Source: Caulobacter segnis (GTDB lineage Bacteria; Pseudomonadota; Alphaproteobacteria; Caulobacterales; Caulobacteraceae). From it: a stretch of 64,000 nt of DNA. The notes beneath the pieces are model-generated. The model worked only from the letters and a program-made list of their open reading frames with translations. It was not told the DNA's origin and ran no database searches. Location of the stretch: positions 2,666,001 to 2,730,000 of the forward strand of contig NZ_CP096040.1 of NCBI RefSeq assembly GCF_023935105.1, read 5' to 3'. Shown piece by piece: positions 9,463-17,863 of this stretch; positions within the stretch are counted from its first letter, which is position 1, and each line of letters starts with the position of its first letter. The position numbers and the translations under genes are program-made.

Positions 9463-10863
9463 ATGAAATCCGTTCGACTTTTGCTGCACTGCGGTGCGGC
9501 CGTGATGGCGCTCGCCTGTAGCACTGCCGCCTGGGGCCAGACTGCTCTCGATCCGACGCCCAAGCCGGCCGAGAAACCGGCGGCCCAGCCGGCCGCCGAG
9601 GCCGCGCCGGAACCGGCGGCTGAACCGCCGCCGCCCCCCGCGCCGCCGCCGACGATCAGCGACCAGATCGGGGCAGGCAAGCTGATCCTGGAGGTCCGGG
9701 CCCGTTACGAAACGGTCGATCAGACCCACACCGCCACGCTGCTGGACAAGGCCGACGCCTTCACCGTCCGCACGCGCCTTGGCTGGGAAACCGCCGAGTT
9801 CAACGGCTTCAAGGGCCTGGTCGAGTTCGAGGACGTCCGCCAGGTCGGCAACGAGCACTACGCCGTCAACGTGCCGGGCGCGACCACGCCGCCGCTGAAC
9901 GGCGCCGACAAGGCCCGCTATCCGATCATCAACGACCCCGATGTCACCGAGCTGAACCGCGCCCAGCTGACCTGGACGCCCAGCGCGGCCTTGCAGGTCA
10001 CCGCCGGTCGCCAGCGGATCCTGCTGGACGACCAGCGCTTCGTCGGCAATGTCGGCTGGCGCCAGGACGAGCAGACCTTCGACGCTGTCCGCGCCGACAT
10101 GTCCTTCGGCCGTTTCAAGGCGACCTACGCCTACGTCACCCACATCAACCGCATCCTGGGCGAGTTGCGCGACTGGGACAGCGACAGCCACCTCCTCAAC
10201 GCCACCTGGTCGCCGGCCGAGGCGCTGCGTCTGCAAGGCTTCGTCTACGCCCTGGATTTCGGCAATTCGGCAATCAACTCGTCGATCACCAAAGGCGTGA
10301 AGGCCTCGGGCAAGACGTGGCTGGGCCTGTACCAGCTGGCCTACAACGCGACTTACGCCCGGCAGTCGGACTACCGCCACAACACGGCGAAGTTCGATCT
10401 CGACTATTTCAGCGCCGACCTGGCCGGGACCTTCGACATCTATACGGCCAAGGTCGCCTACGAGAGCCTCGAGGGCGACGGGACGCGCGGCTTCACCACG
10501 CCTCTGGCCACGGTTCACGCCTTCAACGGCTGGTCCGACGCCTTCGTCTCGCCGGGCGGCAACAAGAGCTTCGTCGACGGGATCGATGACCTCAATTTCA
10601 GCCTGAACGTCAAGCCGCGCTTCCGGGCGACCTACTTCTTCAACACCGACATCGTGGCCCGATACCACGACTTCGACGATCAGCGGACCGGCGCGGATCT
10701 GGGCCACGAGTGGGACCTGCAGTTCACCGCCGCGATCACCGCCAAGCTCTCCGTCCAGCTCAAATACGCCGACTTCCAGCGCGTGAAGACCGTGCCCGTT
10801 GGCACGGCCACGCCGCCGGCCTCGCGGACCAAGACCTGGCTCACCCTCGAATACAAGTTCTAG
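9463..10863 (+). CDS. Outer-membrane porin of the nitrate operon (alginate-export-like barrel)
   Basis: A 466-residue beta-barrel protein with a signal peptide ending near AWGQ (residue ~27), a Pro/Ala/Glu-rich linker (residues ~30-65), and a barrel with regular alternating strands ending in the C-terminal aromatic LTLEYKF expected of BAM substrates. The barrel resembles the alginate-export porin family (RARYETVDQ..., AFTVRTRLGWET). It is the first gene after the NasT-type attenuator, 19 bp ahead of nrtA, so it is probably the outer-membrane channel feeding nitrate or nitrite to the periplasmic NrtA. The start at 9463 is preferred over upstream in-frame codons, which lie inside the leader T-tract. 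Substrate is inferred from context. Confidence 0.82.
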   Translation: MKSVRLLLHCGAAVMALACSTAAWGQTALDPTPKPAEKPAAQPAAEAAPEPAAEPPPPPAPPPTISDQIGAGKLILEVRARYETVDQTHTATLLDKADAFTVRTRLGWETAEFNGFKGLVEFEDVRQVGNEHYAVNVPGATTPPLNGADKARYPIINDPDVTELNRAQLTWTPSAALQVTAGRQRILLDDQRFVGNVGWRQDEQTFDAVRADMSFGRFKATYAYVTHINRILGELRDWDSDSHLLNATWSPAEALRLQGFVYALDFGNSAINSSITKGVKASGKTWLGLYQLAYNATYARQSDYRHNTAKFDLDYFSADLAGTFDIYTAKVAYESLEGDGTRGFTTPLATVHAFNGWSDAFVSPGGNKSFVDGIDDLNFSLNVKPRFRATYFFNTDIVARYHDFDDQRTGADLGHEWDLQFTAAITAKLSVQLKYADFQRVKTVPVGTATPPASRTKTWLTLEYKF

Positions 10864-10882
10864 CCCCACAGGACGCATGACC

Positions 10883-12169
10883 ATGAGCAAGACCGACACC
10901 AAGACGTCCGGCCTGACCCGTCGCCACGTCCTGATAGGCGCGGCCGCCACGGTCGCCGCCGCCAAGGCCGCCTTCCCGGCCGGGGCTCACGCCGCCGGCG
11001 CGGGTCCGGAGGTCGCCAAGGCCCGCCTGGGCTTCATCGCCCTGACCGACAGCTCGCCGCTGATCATCGCCAAGGAGCGCGGTCTGTTCGCCAAGTATGG
11101 CCTGCCCGACATCGAGGTGGTCAAGCAGGCCTCGTGGGCCGCCACGCGGGATAACCTAGTGCTGGGCGCTGAGCGCGGCGGCATCGACGGGGCGCACATC
11201 CTGTCGCCGATGCCCTACCTGATGACCACGGGGGCGATCACCAACGGCGTCCCGACGCCGATGTACATCCTGGCCCGCCTGAACACGAACGGGCAGGGGA
11301 TCTCGGTCGGCAACGACCTGAAGGCGGTCAAGGTCGGGTTGAACAGCGCCGGGGCCAAGGCCAAGTTCCAACAACTGAAGGCGGCGGGAAACATCGCCAA
11401 GGTCGCCATGACCTTCCGGGGCGGCACCCACGACCTGTGGGTCCGCTACTGGCTGGCGGCTGGCGGCATCAATCCGGACGTCGACGTCGCCACCATCGTG
11501 ATCCCGCCGCCGCAGATGGTGGCCAATATGAAGGCCGGCACTCAGGACGCCTTCTGCGTGGGCGAGCCCTGGAACGGCCAGCTGGTCAACCAGCACGTCG
11601 GCTACACGGCCTGCCTGACGTCCGAGCTCTGGATGAACCACCCGGAGAAGGCCCTGGGCATGCGCGCGGCCTGGGTCGACAAGTACCCCCGCGCCGCCCA
11701 GGCGATCACCGCCGCCGTGCAGGAGGCGCAGCTGTGGTGCGACAAGGCCGCGAACCTGCCGGCCATGTGCTCGATCGTCTCGGGGCGCCAGTACATCAAC
11801 GTGCCGATGGGCGACATCCTGCCGCGCCTGCAGGGCACGGTGGACTATGGCGACGGCCGGACCCTGAAGAACTCGCCGCACCGCATGAAGTTCTGGGCCG
11901 ACAACGCCAGCTTCCCGTTCAAGTCCCACGACCTGTGGTTCCTGACCGAGGACATCCGCTGGGGTGTGCTGCCGCAGAAGACCAACACCAAGGCCCTGGT
12001 CGACAAGGTCAACCGCTCGGACATCTGGCGCGCGGCGGCCAAGAGCATCGGCCAGGCCGGTCCGACCGGCGACAGCCGCGGCGTCGAGCGCTTCTTCGAC
12101 GGCAAGGTGTTCGACCCGGCCAATCCGGGCGCGTACCTCGCCAGCCAGCCGATCAAGAAACTGGTCTGA
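10883..12169 (+). CDS. nrtA: NrtA-type nitrate ABC transporter substrate-binding protein, Tat signal
   Basis: A 428-residue periplasmic binding protein of the NrtA/CmpA family that captures nitrate (or nitrite) for NrtBC. A twin-arginine signal (LTRRHVLIGAAATVAAAKAAF...AHAA) precedes the mature protein, whose first strand is RLGFIALTDSSPLIIAKERGLF. GGIDGAHILSPMPY, FCVGEPWNGQLV and HDLWFLTEDIRWG are characteristic of the family. I choose the second of two ATGs (10883) because AGGA at 10870-10873 is 9 bp away, against 3 bp for 10877. It is clearly paralogous to the cytoplasmic NasS at 16592, which lacks the signal. Nitrate specificity is well supported by context. Confidence 0.92.
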   Translation: MSKTDTKTSGLTRRHVLIGAAATVAAAKAAFPAGAHAAGAGPEVAKARLGFIALTDSSPLIIAKERGLFAKYGLPDIEVVKQASWAATRDNLVLGAERGGIDGAHILSPMPYLMTTGAITNGVPTPMYILARLNTNGQGISVGNDLKAVKVGLNSAGAKAKFQQLKAAGNIAKVAMTFRGGTHDLWVRYWLAAGGINPDVDVATIVIPPPQMVANMKAGTQDAFCVGEPWNGQLVNQHVGYTACLTSELWMNHPEKALGMRAAWVDKYPRAAQAITAAVQEAQLWCDKAANLPAMCSIVSGRQYINVPMGDILPRLQGTVDYGDGRTLKNSPHRMKFWADNASFPFKSHDLWFLTEDIRWGVLPQKTNTKALVDKVNRSDIWRAAAKSIGQAGPTGDSRGVERFFDGKVFDPANPGAYLASQPIKKLV

Positions 12170-12183
12170 GGGGAGGGCGCGCC

Positions 12184-13077
12184 ATGACCTATCCCAAACC
12201 CTTGTTCACGTCCGCGACCCCGACGCCCGCCCCGGCGGTCACCGCCGTCGCGGTCCCGCCGGCCAGGCCGCCGCTGCTCCCGGAACTGGGGCGGCGGGCC
12301 AAGGCCGTCGCCGGCGTTGTGATCCCGCCGGTCCTGACCCTGTTGGTCGTGCTTGTGGCCTGGCAGGCGATCGTCGGCGACTCCTACACCGGCCTGCCGT
12401 CGCCCAAGCAGGTGTGGCTGGAGTCCAAGGATCTGATCCTGCATCCGTTCTATGACCACGGCGGCGTCGACAAGGGGCTGTTCTGGCACGTCTTCACCAG
12501 CCTGAAGCGCGTGGGGATCGGTTTCTCGATCTCGGCCGTCTGCGGGATCCTGCTGGGCGTGTTCGTCGGTTCGAACCGTTGGGCGCACCGGGGGCTGGAC
12601 CCGATCTTCCAGGTCCTGCGCACCGTGCCGCCGCTGGCTTGGCTGCCGATCTCGCTGGCGGCCTTCCACCAGGCCAATCCGTCGGCCCTGTTCGTGATCT
12701 TCATCACCGCGATCTGGCCGATCATCATCAACACCGCCGTGGGCGTGCGGAACATTCCCAGCGATTACGTCAACGTCGCCAAGGTGCTGCGCCTGTCGCC
12801 GGTCGAGTACTTCTTCAAGATCCTGCTGCCGGCGACCACGCCCTACATCTTCACGGGCCTGCGGATCGGCATCGGCATGAGCTGGCTGGCCATCGTCGCC
12901 TCGGAGATGCTGCTGGGCGGCGTCGGTATCGGCTTCTTCATCTGGGACCAGTACAACGCCTCGCGCATCGCCGACATCATCGTGGCCCTGGCCTGGGTCG
13001 GCGTGACGGGCTTCTTCCTCGACCGCCTGGTGGCCCTGATCGGCCATTTCGTCTCGCGCGGCAACGCCGCCAGCTAG
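12184..13077 (+). CDS. nrtB: Nitrate ABC transporter permease
   Basis: A 297-residue inner-membrane subunit expected to form a homodimeric nitrate channel with NrtC. About six membrane segments are visible after a Pro-rich cytoplasmic N-terminus, including VVIPPVLTLLVVLVAW and FSISAVCGILLGVFVG. The EAA loop that contacts the ATPase corresponds to FKILLPATTPYIFTGLRIGIG. The usual family phrase FQVLRTVPPLAWLPISLAAF is present. It starts 14 bp after nrtA behind a GGGGAGGG site and lies 11 bp before nrtC. Confidence 0.94.
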   Translation: MTYPKPLFTSATPTPAPAVTAVAVPPARPPLLPELGRRAKAVAGVVIPPVLTLLVVLVAWQAIVGDSYTGLPSPKQVWLESKDLILHPFYDHGGVDKGLFWHVFTSLKRVGIGFSISAVCGILLGVFVGSNRWAHRGLDPIFQVLRTVPPLAWLPISLAAFHQANPSALFVIFITAIWPIIINTAVGVRNIPSDYVNVAKVLRLSPVEYFFKILLPATTPYIFTGLRIGIGMSWLAIVASEMLLGGVGIGFFIWDQYNASRIADIIVALAWVGVTGFFLDRLVALIGHFVSRGNAAS

Positions 13078-13088
13078 GAGCCACGACC

Positions 13089-13874
13089 ATGGCCAAGGCC
13101 TATCTTTCCATCGAGAACGTCGGCGTCACCTTCACCAAGGGCGCGGCCCGCACCGAGGTGCTCACGGGCGTTGATCTGAAGGTCGAGAAGGGCGAGTTCG
13201 TCTCGATCATCGGCCATTCCGGCTGCGGCAAGTCCACCCTGCTGAACGTGGTGGCGGGCCTGACGCCCGTCACGACGGGGGCGGTGATTCTGGACAAGCA
13301 AGAGGTCAACGCGCCCGGTCCCGACCGCGCCGTGGTCTTCCAGAACCACTCGCTGCTACCGTGGCTGTCGGTGCGCGAGAACGTCTCGCTGGCCGTGGAC
13401 AAGGTGTTCGGCGGAAGCAAGTCCGCCGCCGAGCGCCGCGACTGGACGCTGCACAATCTGGAGCTGGTCAAGATGACCCACGCCCTGGACAAGCGGCCGT
13501 CCGAGATCTCCGGCGGCATGAAGCAGCGGGTCGGCATCGCCCGGGCGCTCGCCATGGAGCCCAAGGTTCTGCTGCTGGACGAGCCGTTCGGGGCCCTGGA
13601 CGCCCTGACCCGCGCCCACCTGCAGGACAGCGTCATGGAGATCCACGCCGCCCTGAACAACACCGTGCTGATGATCACCCACGACGTGGACGAGGCCACC
13701 TTGCTGTCGGACCGCATCGTGATGATGACCAACGGTCCGCGCGCCAATGTGGGTCAGGTGCTGGACGTGCCGCTGGCCCGTCCCAGGGATCGCCTGGCCG
13801 TGGCCGAGCATCCGACCTACGTCCACGCGCGGGCGGCGGTGATCGAGTTTCTGTACGCCAGGCGCGCGGCTTAG
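13089..13874 (+). CDS. nrtC: Nitrate ABC transporter ATP-binding protein
   Basis: A 261-residue ATPase with Walker A GHSGCGKST (42-50, K48), Q-loop VVFQNHSLLPWLSVREN, signature SGGMKQRVGIARAL and Walker B VLLLDEPFGALD followed by the switch His in ITHDVDEA. It has only the ABC domain, so it resembles NrtD; it lacks the C-terminal NrtA-like regulatory domain of cyanobacterial NrtC, removing one route of direct nitrate feedback. It is the last gene of the porin-nrtABC operon and converges with the oxidoreductase gene, the two stops overlapping by 4 bp (TTAG). Confidence 0.94.
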   Translation: MAKAYLSIENVGVTFTKGAARTEVLTGVDLKVEKGEFVSIIGHSGCGKSTLLNVVAGLTPVTTGAVILDKQEVNAPGPDRAVVFQNHSLLPWLSVRENVSLAVDKVFGGSKSAAERRDWTLHNLELVKMTHALDKRPSEISGGMKQRVGIARALAMEPKVLLLDEPFGALDALTRAHLQDSVMEIHAALNNTVLMITHDVDEATLLSDRIVMMTNGPRANVGQVLDVPLARPRDRLAVAEHPTYVHARAAVIEFLYARRAA

Positions 13875-15253
13875 GCCGGCTTCAGTTCCTGCAGCATCGT
13901 CGGGATCAGTTCGGACACCGTCGGATGGATGTGCACCGCTCGCGAAATCACGGTGTAGGGCGCCTTGGCGTACATCAGGTCGATCATGCCATGGATGACC
14001 TCGTCGCCGTTCAGGCCCAGGATGGCGGCGCCGAGGATCTGTTTGGTCTCGGCGTCGACCACCACCTTCATGAAGCCCTGGGTCTCGCCCTTCTCGACGG
14101 CGCGGCCGACGCGGGTCATCGGGCGCTGGCCGATCAGCAGCGGCCGGCCGGTGGCCCGGGCCTCGGCCTCGGTCATGCCCACGCGGCCCAGCGGCGGATC
14201 GACGAACAGGCCGTAGCAGCTGATGCGGTCGCTGACCTTGCGCGGGTCATCGTCCAGCAGGTTCGCCGCGATGATCTCGAAGTCGTTGTAGGCCGTGTGG
14301 GTGAAGGCGCCCTTGCCGTTGCAGTCGCCCATCGCCCAGACGCCCGGGACAGTGGTGCGCAACTGGTCGTCGACGACGATGTAGCCGCGCTTGTCGGTCT
14401 CGATCCCGGCCTTGTCGAGGCCCAGGTCGTCGGTGTTGGGTTTGCGGCCGACGGCCAGAAGCACGTTCGAACCGACGACCTGCGGCGCGCCGGCCTCGCA
14501 GGTGACATGCACGCAGACGCCATTCTCGGCGGGCGCGAAGCTGATGCATTCGGCGTTGAGTCGGACGGTGATCCCCTCGGCCTCGAGGATCTCGCGGATC
14601 GCGTCCGAGACCTCTGGGTCCTCGCGGCCGATCAGGCGCGGACCCATCTCGACCACCGTCACCTGGCTGCCGAAGCGGCGGAACATCTGGGCGAACTCCA
14701 GCCCGATATAGCTGCCGCCGACGATGACCAGGTGCTCGGGCGGCGTATCCAGTTGCATCATCCCGGCATTGGTCAGGAAGGGGATGTCGCCCACGCCCGG
14801 CATGTCGGGGACGTTGGCGCGGCCGCCGACGTTCAGGAAGATCCTGGGCGCGGTCAGCAGGTCATCGCCGACGCGGACGGTGTTCGCGCTCTCGAAGCGG
14901 GCGTGACCGTGGATGACCGTCATGCCGGGCATGCCGCGCAGCCACTTTTCGATATTGCCGCGGGCGTTGCGCACGACGGTCTGCTGGCGGTCCTTGACGC
15001 GCTTCATGTCGACGCCGACCGGACCATCCAGAACGACGCCATAGTCCGCCGCGCGGCGGGCCAGATGCGCGGCGTAGGCGCTGGCCACCAGAGTCTTGGT
15101 CGGCATGCAGCCGGTGTTGACGCAGGTTCCGCCGAAGTCCTTGCGCTCGATCAGGGCCACGGTCTGGCCAGCGGCGGTAAGGCGGTCGGCCAGCGAAGGG
15201 CCGGCCTGGCCGGCGCCGATGATGATCGCGTCGAAGGACCTCGTGGTCGTCAC
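13871..15253 (-). CDS. FAD pyridine nucleotide-disulfide oxidoreductase (mercuric reductase-like, no HMA domain)
   Basis: A 460-residue class I flavoprotein disulfide reductase. It has the N-terminal FAD motif IIIGAGQAGPSLADRL, the redox-active cysteine pair in GGTCVNTGCMPTK, a second Rossmann motif (VIVGGSYIGLEFAQMF) for NAD(P)H, and a C-terminal dimer domain with the HIHPTVSEL His-Glu motif. It resembles MerA cores and dihydrolipoyl dehydrogenase, but has neither a metal-binding N-terminal domain nor a terminal Cys pair, so mercury reduction is unlikely; the substrate is unknown. GTG at 15253 is the start; GTGA overlaps the stop of the upstream DUF4126 gene. The pair interrupts the nitrate genes on the other strand. 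Confidence 0.85.
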   Translation of the reverse strand: MTTTRSFDAIIIGAGQAGPSLADRLTAAGQTVALIERKDFGGTCVNTGCMPTKTLVASAYAAHLARRAADYGVVLDGPVGVDMKRVKDRQQTVVRNARGNIEKWLRGMPGMTVIHGHARFESANTVRVGDDLLTAPRIFLNVGGRANVPDMPGVGDIPFLTNAGMMQLDTPPEHLVIVGGSYIGLEFAQMFRRFGSQVTVVEMGPRLIGREDPEVSDAIREILEAEGITVRLNAECISFAPAENGVCVHVTCEAGAPQVVGSNVLLAVGRKPNTDDLGLDKAGIETDKRGYIVVDDQLRTTVPGVWAMGDCNGKGAFTHTAYNDFEIIAANLLDDDPRKVSDRISCYGLFVDPPLGRVGMTEAEARATGRPLLIGQRPMTRVGRAVEKGETQGFMKVVVDAETKQILGAAILGLNGDEVIHGMIDLMYAKAPYTVISRAVHIHPTVSELIPTMLQELKPA

Positions 15254-15714
15254 AGGGCCACCGCGAAGATCGCGAAGGCGGCGATCACGGCGATCGCGTC
15301 CTCGATCAGGGCGGCCGGGCGATCCTGGCCGAACCGAGCGGCCAAGCGGGCGCGGAACTCGGCGCCGCCCAGCGTGCCGATCACCGCGCCGACCGCGCCC
15401 AGCGCCGCGCCGCGCACCCAGTGGGTGGCCGGCATCATCAGCACCGCGCCGCTGAAGGCGCCGGCGATCACGCGGGTGATGAACTGATGCGGAACCTTGC
15501 GGCTGGGGGTCTTGGGATGCTGGTCGGCGACCAGCTCGAGCGCGGCCAGCAGGCTGAAGACGATCACCGGGATCCAGCCGCCCAGCCAGGCCAGCGGATA
15601 GCCCGCCAGCGGCACCCAGCCCAGGCGCGCGCCCCAGGCGGCCGCGGCGACGGGAGTCAGGGCGCGCAGGCCGGCGACGACGCCGATCAGCAGGGCCAGC
15701 AGGTAAAGGGTCAT
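15250..15714 (-). CDS. DUF4126 membrane protein
   Basis: A 154-residue hydrophobic protein with four to five likely membrane segments (LYLLALLIGVVAGLRALTP, LGGWIPVIVFSLLAALEL, RVIAGAFSGAVLMMPA, ALGAVGAVIGTLGG and AAFAIFAVAL). The opening GLRALTPVAAAAWGA is typical of DUF4126, whose function is unknown. ATG at 15714 has GGAG 8 nt upstream; a TTG at 15732 would add six residues and is less likely. It is translationally coupled (GTGA) to the flavoprotein, so the two may form a membrane-associated redox unit, but this is only suggested by adjacency. Confidence 0.8.
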   Translation of the reverse strand: MTLYLLALLIGVVAGLRALTPVAAAAWGARLGWVPLAGYPLAWLGGWIPVIVFSLLAALELVADQHPKTPSRKVPHQFITRVIAGAFSGAVLMMPATHWVRGAALGAVGAVIGTLGGAEFRARLAARFGQDRPAALIEDAIAVIAAFAIFAVAL

Positions 15715-16022
15715 CGAGAAGGCTCCGCTCAAGCTCTAGGTCGTCGGATCTGGCGCCGTCGCATGGGACAACGCAAGGTGGATTCCGGATCTTGTACGTT
15801 TTGGTTGCATCGGGACCGCGCCGACGCAACGGGCGGCAAGGCCTTGCGGGTCTCGACGGTGTCACGGCACGGGCGCGCGGGGCAAGGCCCCGGATCGGCA
15901 GGGCTTGCCGATTTGCTCAAGGAATGGTCGGCGGCGCCTGCATTCCGCGCAATCCGCGGCGTCGGCGCTTCGGACGGGGGAAAGTTCCCCCGCGCGGCGC
16001 GGCGCCGCTTAGGACGAAGCCG
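15715..16022. other. Divergent regulatory region between DUF4126 and nasT, with a perfect palindrome
   Basis: No gene is seen in these 308 bp. It must hold the promoters of the minus-strand DUF4126-flavoprotein pair and of nasTS. At 15976-15991 there is a perfect 16-bp inverted repeat (GGGGGAA-AG-TTCCCCC), 32 bp before nasT, suited to a protein operator or a leader hairpin. I see no clear sigma-54 box and no terminator T-tract. Confidence 0.7.
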
Positions 16023-16595
16023 ATGCGGGTGCTCGTCATTGATCCAGATACCGCGCGCGCCGCGCTCGTGGCCCAGGGGCTGGAGGGCGTGCAGCCGCTC
16101 GAGGTGCGCCGTTCGGCCGTCTATGACGAGGCCGAGGTCCTGGCCTTCGCGCCGGACGTGGTGGTCATCGCCGCCGAAAGCCCCGATCGCGACACCCTCG
16201 ACAGCCTCAAGGAGTCCAGCGCCGGGCATGCGGTCGTGATGTTCGTCGATCGCTCCGAGCCCGGCCTGGCCGAGCAGGCCGTGCGCGCGGGCGTGGCGGC
16301 CTATGTGGTGGACGGCCTGGCCCCCAATCGCGTGCGTTCGATCCTCGACGTCGCCATGAGCCGTTTCGCCCTGACCCAGCAGTTGCGCGGCGATCTGGCC
16401 AAGGCCAAGGCCGACCTCGAGTCGCGCAAGACCGTCGAAAGGGCCAAGGGCCTCTTGATGAAGGAGCGTGGTCTGGACGAGGACGGCGCCTATCGCCTGC
16501 TGCGCAAGTTGGCCATGGACCGGGGCAAGCCGATTGGCGCGGTCGCAGCCGACCTGCTGGCCTTCGCCGGCGTGCTGAAGGGGGATGGGCAATGA
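16023..16595 (+). CDS. nasT: NasT, ANTAR-domain RNA-binding antiterminator
   Basis: A 190-residue response-regulator-like protein. Residues 1-115 form a receiver fold (VLVIDPDTARAALV); a coiled linker (FALTQQLRGDLAKAKADLESR) leads to the ANTAR domain (about 130-185), which has the family pattern KTVERAKGLLMKERGLDEDGAYRLLR. ANTAR domains bind paired hexaloop hairpins and prevent terminator formation. The usual phosphoacceptor Asp is replaced: the segment is PDVVVIA, with A50 at that position, so phosphorylation is unlikely. This agrees with NasT systems in which NasS sequesters NasT and releases it on binding nitrate. Its stop overlaps the nasS start (ATGA). Expected targets are the leaders at 9316 and 17864. 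Confidence 0.93.
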   Translation: MRVLVIDPDTARAALVAQGLEGVQPLEVRRSAVYDEAEVLAFAPDVVVIAAESPDRDTLDSLKESSAGHAVVMFVDRSEPGLAEQAVRAGVAAYVVDGLAPNRVRSILDVAMSRFALTQQLRGDLAKAKADLESRKTVERAKGLLMKERGLDEDGAYRLLRKLAMDRGKPIGAVAADLLAFAGVLKGDGQ

Positions 16596-17737
16596 GCGGC
16601 CTCTCCGACCTGCGCCTGGGTTTCATCCCGCTGACCGACTGCGCGCCGCTGGCCGTGGCGCATGCTCTGGGCTTCTTCGAGGAAGAGGGCCTGAACGTCA
16701 CGCTGGAGCGCGAGGCCTCGTGGGCCACGATCCGCGACAAGGTCGCCGTCGGCGCCCTGGACGGCGCCCACATGTTGGCGCCGATGGCCCTGGCTGCCAC
16801 GGCCAGCGGTGAGGGCGAGATCCTCGCGCCGATGGCCCTGAACCAGAACGGCAGCGCCGTGACGGTCTCCACCGCCCTGGCGGACGAGATCGGCGCCGTC
16901 GCCCTGACCGATTTCTCCGCACCGCCCGTCACCGCTGTCGCCCTGGCCAAGGTCGTCGCGGCCCGGCGCGCGCGGGGGCAGGGACCTCTGACCTTCGCCG
17001 TGGTCTTTCCACACTCGATGCACAACTACCTGCTGCGCTACTGGCTGGCGCAGGGTGGTGTGGACCCGGACGGCGACGTGCGGCTGGTCGTCATTCCGCC
17101 GCCGCGCATGGTCGAGCGGATGCGCGCGGGCGAGATCGACGGCTTCTGCGTCGGGGCGCCGTGGAATGCGGTGGCCGAGGCCGACGGCGTCGGTCGCATC
17201 CTGGTCGCGGCCTCGCAATTCTGGCCCGGCGGGCCGGACAAGGTGCTGGGCGTGCCGGCGGCCCTGGCAGAGCGCCGGCCTGACGAGTTGCGGGCCTGCC
17301 TGCGAGCGGTGATGCGCGGCGCGGCCTGGGCCGACGCCCACGAGAACCGCGAGACCCTGGTCGAGCTTCTGGCGCGTCCAGATCGCGTCGGCGCGTCGCC
17401 CGCCGCGATTACTCGGGCGCTGGGAGGCGAGATCGTCTTCCATCGCGACGCCGCGGGCCTGCCGCGCCGCGAGCACGGTCTGTGGTTTCTGTCTCAGATG
17501 ATCCGCTGGGGGCAGATTGGCCCCGGACAGGACCTTCAGGCGCTGGTCGATCAAGTCTACCGTCCCGACCTCTACCGCGACGCGGCCCTGTCGCTGGGGC
17601 CGATTCTGGAGCCGGCCCTGGCCTTCGCCGACGCCGCTGGACCCGTTGAGGCGCGGCTGTTCGACGGTCGGGCGTTCGATCCCAAGGCCGTGGGCGACTA
17701 CGCCGCCGGCTTCGCCATCGGTCGATCGCTGGCCTGA
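16592..17737 (+). CDS. nasS: NasS, cytoplasmic nitrate/nitrite sensor (NrtA-like, no signal peptide)
   Basis: A 381-residue NrtA-family protein that starts directly with the mature-like strand LRLGFIPLTDCAPLAVAHALGFF and has no signal sequence, so it stays in the cytoplasm. It keeps the ligand-binding framework of NrtA (ASWATIRDKV, LDGAHMLAPM, GFCVGAPWNAV, GLWFLSQMIRWG). In characterised systems NasS holds NasT inactive without nitrate and releases it when nitrate or nitrite binds. ATGA coupling to nasT implies balanced synthesis of the two partners. After the stop, 17738-17771 contains an imperfect inverted repeat (TCTGCACG with CGTGCA-C-AGA) that may end the transcript, although no T-run follows. 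Confidence 0.93.
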   Translation: MSGLSDLRLGFIPLTDCAPLAVAHALGFFEEEGLNVTLEREASWATIRDKVAVGALDGAHMLAPMALAATASGEGEILAPMALNQNGSAVTVSTALADEIGAVALTDFSAPPVTAVALAKVVAARRARGQGPLTFAVVFPHSMHNYLLRYWLAQGGVDPDGDVRLVVIPPPRMVERMRAGEIDGFCVGAPWNAVAEADGVGRILVAASQFWPGGPDKVLGVPAALAERRPDELRACLRAVMRGAAWADAHENRETLVELLARPDRVGASPAAITRALGGEIVFHRDAAGLPRREHGLWFLSQMIRWGQIGPGQDLQALVDQVYRPDLYRDAALSLGPILEPALAFADAAGPVEARLFDGRAFDPKAVGDYAAGFAIGRSLA

Positions 17738-17863
17738 TCTGCACGCTTCGTGGGCGCCGCTCGTGCACAGATGCTGAGCAATCGTGCGCCGCAAACCTTG
17801 CCGGCGCCGCAACGCGGCATGAACGGTGACATGAAGCCCGTCACCTGTCTCCCATAGCCTCAA

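Noticed and set aside
13871..15253. Mercury resistance (MerA)
   Set aside because: There is no HMA domain, no C-terminal Cys pair and no merR, merT or merP genes nearby.
17785..17802. Sigma-54 promoter before narK (TTGC preceded by a G-rich stretch)
   Set aside because: The -24 position is GC instead of the invariant GG.
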